A DNA stretch of 64,000 bases from Rhizobium etli_C (GTDB taxonomy: Bacteria; Pseudomonadota; Alphaproteobacteria; Rhizobiales; Rhizobiaceae), in the NCBI RefSeq assembly GCF_014198605.1, contig NZ_JACIHU010000004.1, one strand, 5' to 3'. Positions 60,982-64,000 of this stretch are shown one piece after another. Position 1 is the stretch's first letter, and each line of letters begins with the position of its first letter. A model generated the notes under the pieces. It saw nothing but the letters and a program-made list of their open reading frames with translations. It was not told the DNA's origin and made no database searches. A program made the translations under genes and the position numbers.

Positions 60982-61917
60982 TTAGACTTCGGAGCGCCGG
61001 GTCCACCGCAGCGGCAGGGCATCCGGGCGAAGCACAATGTCTTCGGGCGTGAAACGCCACAGCCTTTCCGCCTTGGGAAAGGCGGCGATGTCAGGCGATT
61101 CGAGAAGCACCTCGACTTTGCCGGTCATCTGCAGCATGTCGCCGGTTTCGAAATCGATGAAGACCAGCCCGGCCTTCGGATTGACCAGGAAATTGCCGAG
61201 CGTGTTGAAGAAACGATTGCCGGCAAAGTCGGGGACGGTCAGGGCGCCGTCGGCGCCGAGATGCACGAAGCCGTCATAACCGCCGCGATGAGAGACGTCG
61301 ACCTGGCGTTCGCCATTCTCGGGGTCGACATAGGAAGCGACGAAAAACGTATCGGCGCTCTCGACCATCCGCCGCGCGCGCTGGTCGAGCTCACGGGAAC
61401 GCAGCGGCGCCACCGCGGTCGGCAAAGTGGGGTCGCGGATGAAGGCGGCAGCGCGCGGTTGGATATATTGCGGGCAATTGCCGAAGCTCTGACCGACGCG
61501 CAGGCGGAAGGCGCCGGCATCCGTCCTGCGGATGACGCCGTTCAGCCGGTTGCGCCGCCGGGTCTCGAGCTGAATGCCGAGCATCGCGATGGCGGCGCCA
61601 TCCTCCATGCCGGCGTCGGCGGGATCGGCCGGCTCGCGCGGCAGGCGGACGTCAAGCGTCTCCGGGTCCGGCGAGGACATGAAACCCGGCTGCGCGGCCC
61701 GCACCGTCGCCCAGACGTCGCCCTTCGCATCGACCGTGCCGAGCACGGTGAAAGGCAGCATTGGAAAGAAGGCGCGGTGCTGCTCGGGCATCGCCTTGCG
61801 GACGAAATTCCGCCCCGGCCCGTCCATGCGTTCGACGACGCCGAGGCTGCGCTGCATTGCGAGTTCACCCTGATGCCAGGGCGATGCCGCATCTTCTCCT
61901 GACTGCTCCAGCATCAT
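60982..61917 (-). CDS. PNPOx-like FMN-binding flavoprotein
   Basis: The 311-residue protein has the pyridoxamine-phosphate-oxidase-like split beta-barrel: FFPMLPFTVLGTVDAKGDVW, ADTFFVASYVDPENGERQVD with SHRGGYDGFVHL, and NRFFNTLGNFLVNPKAGLVF. The FNTLGNFxxNP element is diagnostic for this long subgroup. ATG 61917 has AAAGGAGGCC; another ATG follows directly. It lies 40 bases downstream of the GST gene, in one operon. The likely role is FMN-dependent detoxification or redox chemistry. Confidence 0.84.
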   Translation of the reverse strand: MMLEQSGEDAASPWHQGELAMQRSLGVVERMDGPGRNFVRKAMPEQHRAFFPMLPFTVLGTVDAKGDVWATVRAAQPGFMSSPDPETLDVRLPREPADPADAGMEDGAAIAMLGIQLETRRRNRLNGVIRRTDAGAFRLRVGQSFGNCPQYIQPRAAAFIRDPTLPTAVAPLRSRELDQRARRMVESADTFFVASYVDPENGERQVDVSHRGGYDGFVHLGADGALTVPDFAGNRFFNTLGNFLVNPKAGLVFIDFETGDMLQMTGKVEVLLESPDIAAFPKAERLWRFTPEDIVLRPDALPLRWTRRSEV

Positions 61918-61957
61918 GGCCTCCTTTAAGGCGCGATTTTCGACCGGGAACGGATCT

Positions 61958-62557
61958 TTATGCGGCCAGGCCGATCTTCGTCCTGCGGAAGCCGACGAAG
62001 CCCGGCAGCGCCTCGATGCGGGCAAGCCAGGCGCGCACGGCCTGATAAGGCGCGGTGTCGACATTGCCCTCGGGCGCGTTGGCGATGTAGCTGTAAAGCG
62101 CGATATCGGCGATGACAGGATTGTCGCCGAGCAGGAAGGCGCGGCCGGCGAGCTCCGCCTCGACCAGCGTGAAAATACGGTGCGCTCGGGCAATCACCTC
62201 ATCGGCATGAAAATTGGCGCCGAAGACGGTGACGAGACGAGCGGCGCAAGGTCCGTAGGCGATCTCGCCCGCGGCGACCGAGAGCCATTTCTGGATCCGC
62301 GCCGCCGTCAATATGTCCTCCGGCAGCCAGTCGGTGCGGCCATATTTGCGTGCGAGATAGACGAGGATGGCGGCGGAATCGGAAATGACTGCGCCATCGT
62401 CGTCGAGCACCGGCACCTGGCCAAAGGCATTGAGCTTCAGGAACTCCGGAGCCTTGTGAGCGCCGGCGGCCATGTCGACCTCGACCAGTTCGTAAGGCAC
62501 GCCGAGCAGTGACAGGAACAGGTGAACCCGGTGCGAATGATGATGGTAGAGTTTCAT
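61958..62557 (-). CDS. Glutathione S-transferase family protein
   Basis: The 199-residue GST has an N-terminal thioredoxin-like domain (MKLYHHHSHRVHLFLSLLGV; VPVLDDDGAVISDSAAILVY with the cis-Pro and Ser-Asp of the G site) and a helical C-domain (LLGDNPVIADIALYSYIANA). It conjugates or reduces small molecules with glutathione. ATG 62557 follows AGAGGAACC. It is co-directional with the flavoprotein gene and divergent from a LysR regulator. Confidence 0.88.
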   Translation of the reverse strand: MKLYHHHSHRVHLFLSLLGVPYELVEVDMAAGAHKAPEFLKLNAFGQVPVLDDDGAVISDSAAILVYLARKYGRTDWLPEDILTAARIQKWLSVAAGEIAYGPCAARLVTVFGANFHADEVIARAHRIFTLVEAELAGRAFLLGDNPVIADIALYSYIANAPEGNVDTAPYQAVRAWLARIEALPGFVGFRRTKIGLAA

Positions 62558-62641
62558 GACGGTTCCTCTGAGGTCTGATGGGGCGGGAACAAGGTCTCGG
62601 CCTTGCCGGCGATGGCCGCTTCGAACCATCTGCAGGGAATT

Positions 62642-62666
62642 TACTGCCTTCCAATGAACTGCAGTA
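62642..62666. promoter_or_regulatory. LysR-type operator candidate
   Basis: TACTGC (62642-62647) and GCAGTA (62661-62666) are perfectly complementary, separated by 13 bases, in the divergent region between the GST and LysR genes. The T-N11-A-like dyad and position suit a LysR recognition site controlling both directions. Confidence 0.6.
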
Positions 62667-62711
62667 GGATGCTAATCTGGAAAGCATGTTCTCAATTTCT
62701 GGGAGGATGAA

Positions 62712-63605
62712 ATGGACCGCCTCGACGCCATGAGCGTGCTTCTTGCCGTCGTCGAGCAAGGCAGCCTGTCGGCCGCCTCGCGGCATCTGCGTTCACCGCT
62801 GGCGACGGTCAGCCGCAAGGTCTCCGAGCTCGAGGCGCATCTTCACGCCAAACTGCTGCAGAGAAGCAATCGGAAGATCACATTGACCGAGGCTGGACGC
62901 TCCTATGTCGAGGCGGCGCGGGAAATTCTTAACCGGGTGGAAGAGGCGGAACGGACGGCCGCCGGCGAATACAGTGCGCCGAAGGGCGAACTGACGATGA
63001 CCGCGCCGATCGTCTTCGGGCGGCTGCACGTCTTGCCTGTCGTGGTGGATTTCCTGAAGGCCTATCCCGACATCAATCTGCGGCTGATGCTCGGCGACCG
63101 GCTGTCGAACCTCGTCGAGGATCATATCGACCTGGCGCTGAGGATCGGCACCCTTGTAGACAGCAACCTGATCGCCACGCGGCTCGGCGCGATCCGCCGC
63201 ACCGTCTATGCCAGCCCGGATTATCTCGCGCGGCACTCGGCACCCCGACAGCCGGGCGATCTTTCCGCACATGACTGCATCACCTTCGAGAACATGGCCG
63301 CGACGCGGAGCTGGACATTCACCGAGGGGAAGCGCGACCTCGCGGTGCCGATCCGCTCACGGCTTGCGGTCAACACTGCCGAGGCCGCCGTCGATGCGGC
63401 CGTCGCCGGTCTCGGTATTACCCGCGTGCTCTCCTATCAAGCCGCCCGCGCCGCGGCGGCGGGCCTGCTGGTGCCGCTGCTCCAGGATTTCGAACCGCCG
63501 CCGGCGCCGGTGCAGCTCGTCTACCCCTCGCAGGGGCTGGTGCCGCTGAAGCTGCGGGCGCTCATCGATTTCGCGACGCCGCGCCTGCGCGCCACGTTGA
63601 AGTAG
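62712..63605 (+). CDS. LysR-family transcriptional regulator
   Basis: The 297-residue LTTR has an N-terminal winged helix (MDRLDAMSVLLAVVEQGSLS, AASRHLRSPLATVSRKVSEL) and a periplasmic-binding-like effector domain (YPDINLRLMLGDRLSNLVED, ALRIGTLVDSNLIATRLGAI). This matches the subgroup often controlling a neighbouring GST or oxidoreductase. It is divergent from the GST gene with a dyad between. A GGGAGGATGAA gives its ribosome site. Confidence 0.92.
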   Translation: MDRLDAMSVLLAVVEQGSLSAASRHLRSPLATVSRKVSELEAHLHAKLLQRSNRKITLTEAGRSYVEAAREILNRVEEAERTAAGEYSAPKGELTMTAPIVFGRLHVLPVVVDFLKAYPDINLRLMLGDRLSNLVEDHIDLALRIGTLVDSNLIATRLGAIRRTVYASPDYLARHSAPRQPGDLSAHDCITFENMAATRSWTFTEGKRDLAVPIRSRLAVNTAEAAVDAAVAGLGITRVLSYQAARAAAAGLLVPLLQDFEPPPAPVQLVYPSQGLVPLKLRALIDFATPRLRATLK

Positions 63606-63608
63606 GCT

Positions 63609-63977
63609 TTAGGCGAGTTTGCCCTCTTCCGCCTTGTAGAAATATTGGCTGGCGACCAGCCAGCCCTTCAGCGGCCTCAGCGGCGGAATGCAGGTGGCGA
63701 GCATGAAGGGGCCGGTGACCAGAAGCTGCACCCAGATCGGCGCCGAGAACGCCACCTCCAGCCAGACGCCGAGCAGCACGCTCGGGATGCAGGCAAAGCA
63801 GATGACGAAGAAGGCCGGGCCGTCAGCCGGATCGGCGAAGGCGTAATCGAGGCCACAGACCTCACAATGCGGCTGCAGCGTCAGGAATCCCTTGAACATA
63901 TGGCCCTGGCCGCAACGCGGGCAGCGTCCCCTGACGCCGGTCTGCATCGGAGGAAGTGGGGGATAGTCGGTATCCAT
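63609..63977 (-). CDS. DUF983 membrane protein
   Basis: The 122-residue protein has a zinc-ribbon-like N-terminus with two cysteine pairs (RCPRCGQGHMFKGFLTLQPH, CEVCGLDYAF) and two membrane helices (about 54-74 and 80-100: FFVICFACIPSVLLGVWLEV, VQLLVTGPFMLATCIPPLRP). This is the DUF983 family, whose genes are sometimes near cytochrome oxidase assembly genes. The function is unknown. It converges on the LysR gene with 3 bases between stops. Confidence 0.88.
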   Translation of the reverse strand: MDTDYPPLPPMQTGVRGRCPRCGQGHMFKGFLTLQPHCEVCGLDYAFADPADGPAFFVICFACIPSVLLGVWLEVAFSAPIWVQLLVTGPFMLATCIPPLRPLKGWLVASQYFYKAEEGKLA

Positions 63978-64000
63978 GATAACCTCGTCTTCTCTGGCAT

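Noticed and set aside
1..64000. CRISPR arrays, tRNA or rRNA genes, insertion sequences
   Set aside because: Reading both strands gave no regularly spaced repeats, cloverleaf-like sequences, rRNA or transposase signatures.

Overview
The window is a chromosomal segment of an alphaproteobacterium of the order Rhizobiales, most probably Rhizobium close to R. etli or R. leguminosarum. The evidence is the high-GC codon use, a cluster resembling the rhizobial LPS-core galacturonosyltransferase genes (rgtA/B/C plus rgtE), a cycHJKL–degP neighbourhood followed by feuN-feuP-feuQ, a PleC-like kinase next to glnE, and rhizobial-type palindromic intergenic repeats. I found no rRNA, tRNA, CRISPR array, insertion sequence or intact prophage.

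Layout, left half. 0–3.6 kb: the end of a HisC-type aminotransferase, a Sel1-like protein, a DUF2147 protein, a 59-residue membrane peptide and AMP nucleosidase. 3.4–6.1 kb: an ECF42-type sigma factor behind three tandem YCII/DGPF proteins, facing a small membrane-protein gene across what look like back-to-back ECF42 promoters. 6.0–12.9 kb: a flippase-like protein diverging from three GT39 enzymes and one GT2 enzyme; both divergent promoter regions carry remnants of an old block duplication. 12.9–15.7 kb: putrescine-type aminotransferase and gamma-glutamylputrescine synthetase-like genes. 15.7–25.8 kb: a lipid kinase, an MFS exporter, mgtE with an elaborate leader, an Lrp/DMT pair, an L,D-transpeptidase, ETF-ubiquinone oxidoreductase, an SDR lacking the usual catalytic pair, and an APH-fold kinase. 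26–30.5 kb: an RND efflux adaptor and pump. 30.7–35.5 kb: an Hsp70-like protein, uracil-DNA glycosylase, two small ORFs, an unknown double winged-helix protein and a DMT transporter.

Layout, right half. 35.9–46.3 kb: pepN, a PleC-like kinase, glnE and a histidine kinase/response regulator pair downstream of degP. 46.4–53.7 kb: degP and the cytochrome c maturation operon cycHJKL, separated by an oppositely oriented, lower-GC two-gene insert (RusA-like nuclease plus a nuclease-like/HEPN-like protein). This insert is the best candidate here for an undescribed system. 53.8–56.8 kb: a surface lipoprotein and feuN-feuP-feuQ. 57–64 kb: an MFS transporter and small accessory genes (Dabb, GH19 lysozyme/chitinase fold, TetR with a DUF1348 enzyme, PNPOx-like flavoprotein, GST, LysR, DUF983).

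How the parts work together. The window is mostly envelope and stress physiology: LPS-core modification, Mg2+ transport, RND efflux, periplasmic proteolysis and heme delivery. Several two-component systems (FeuPQ with FeuN, the degP-linked pair, PleC) and an ECF sigma factor sit beside their likely targets. Many start codons were set by Shine-Dalgarno sequences, and very long antisense frames were treated as shadows.
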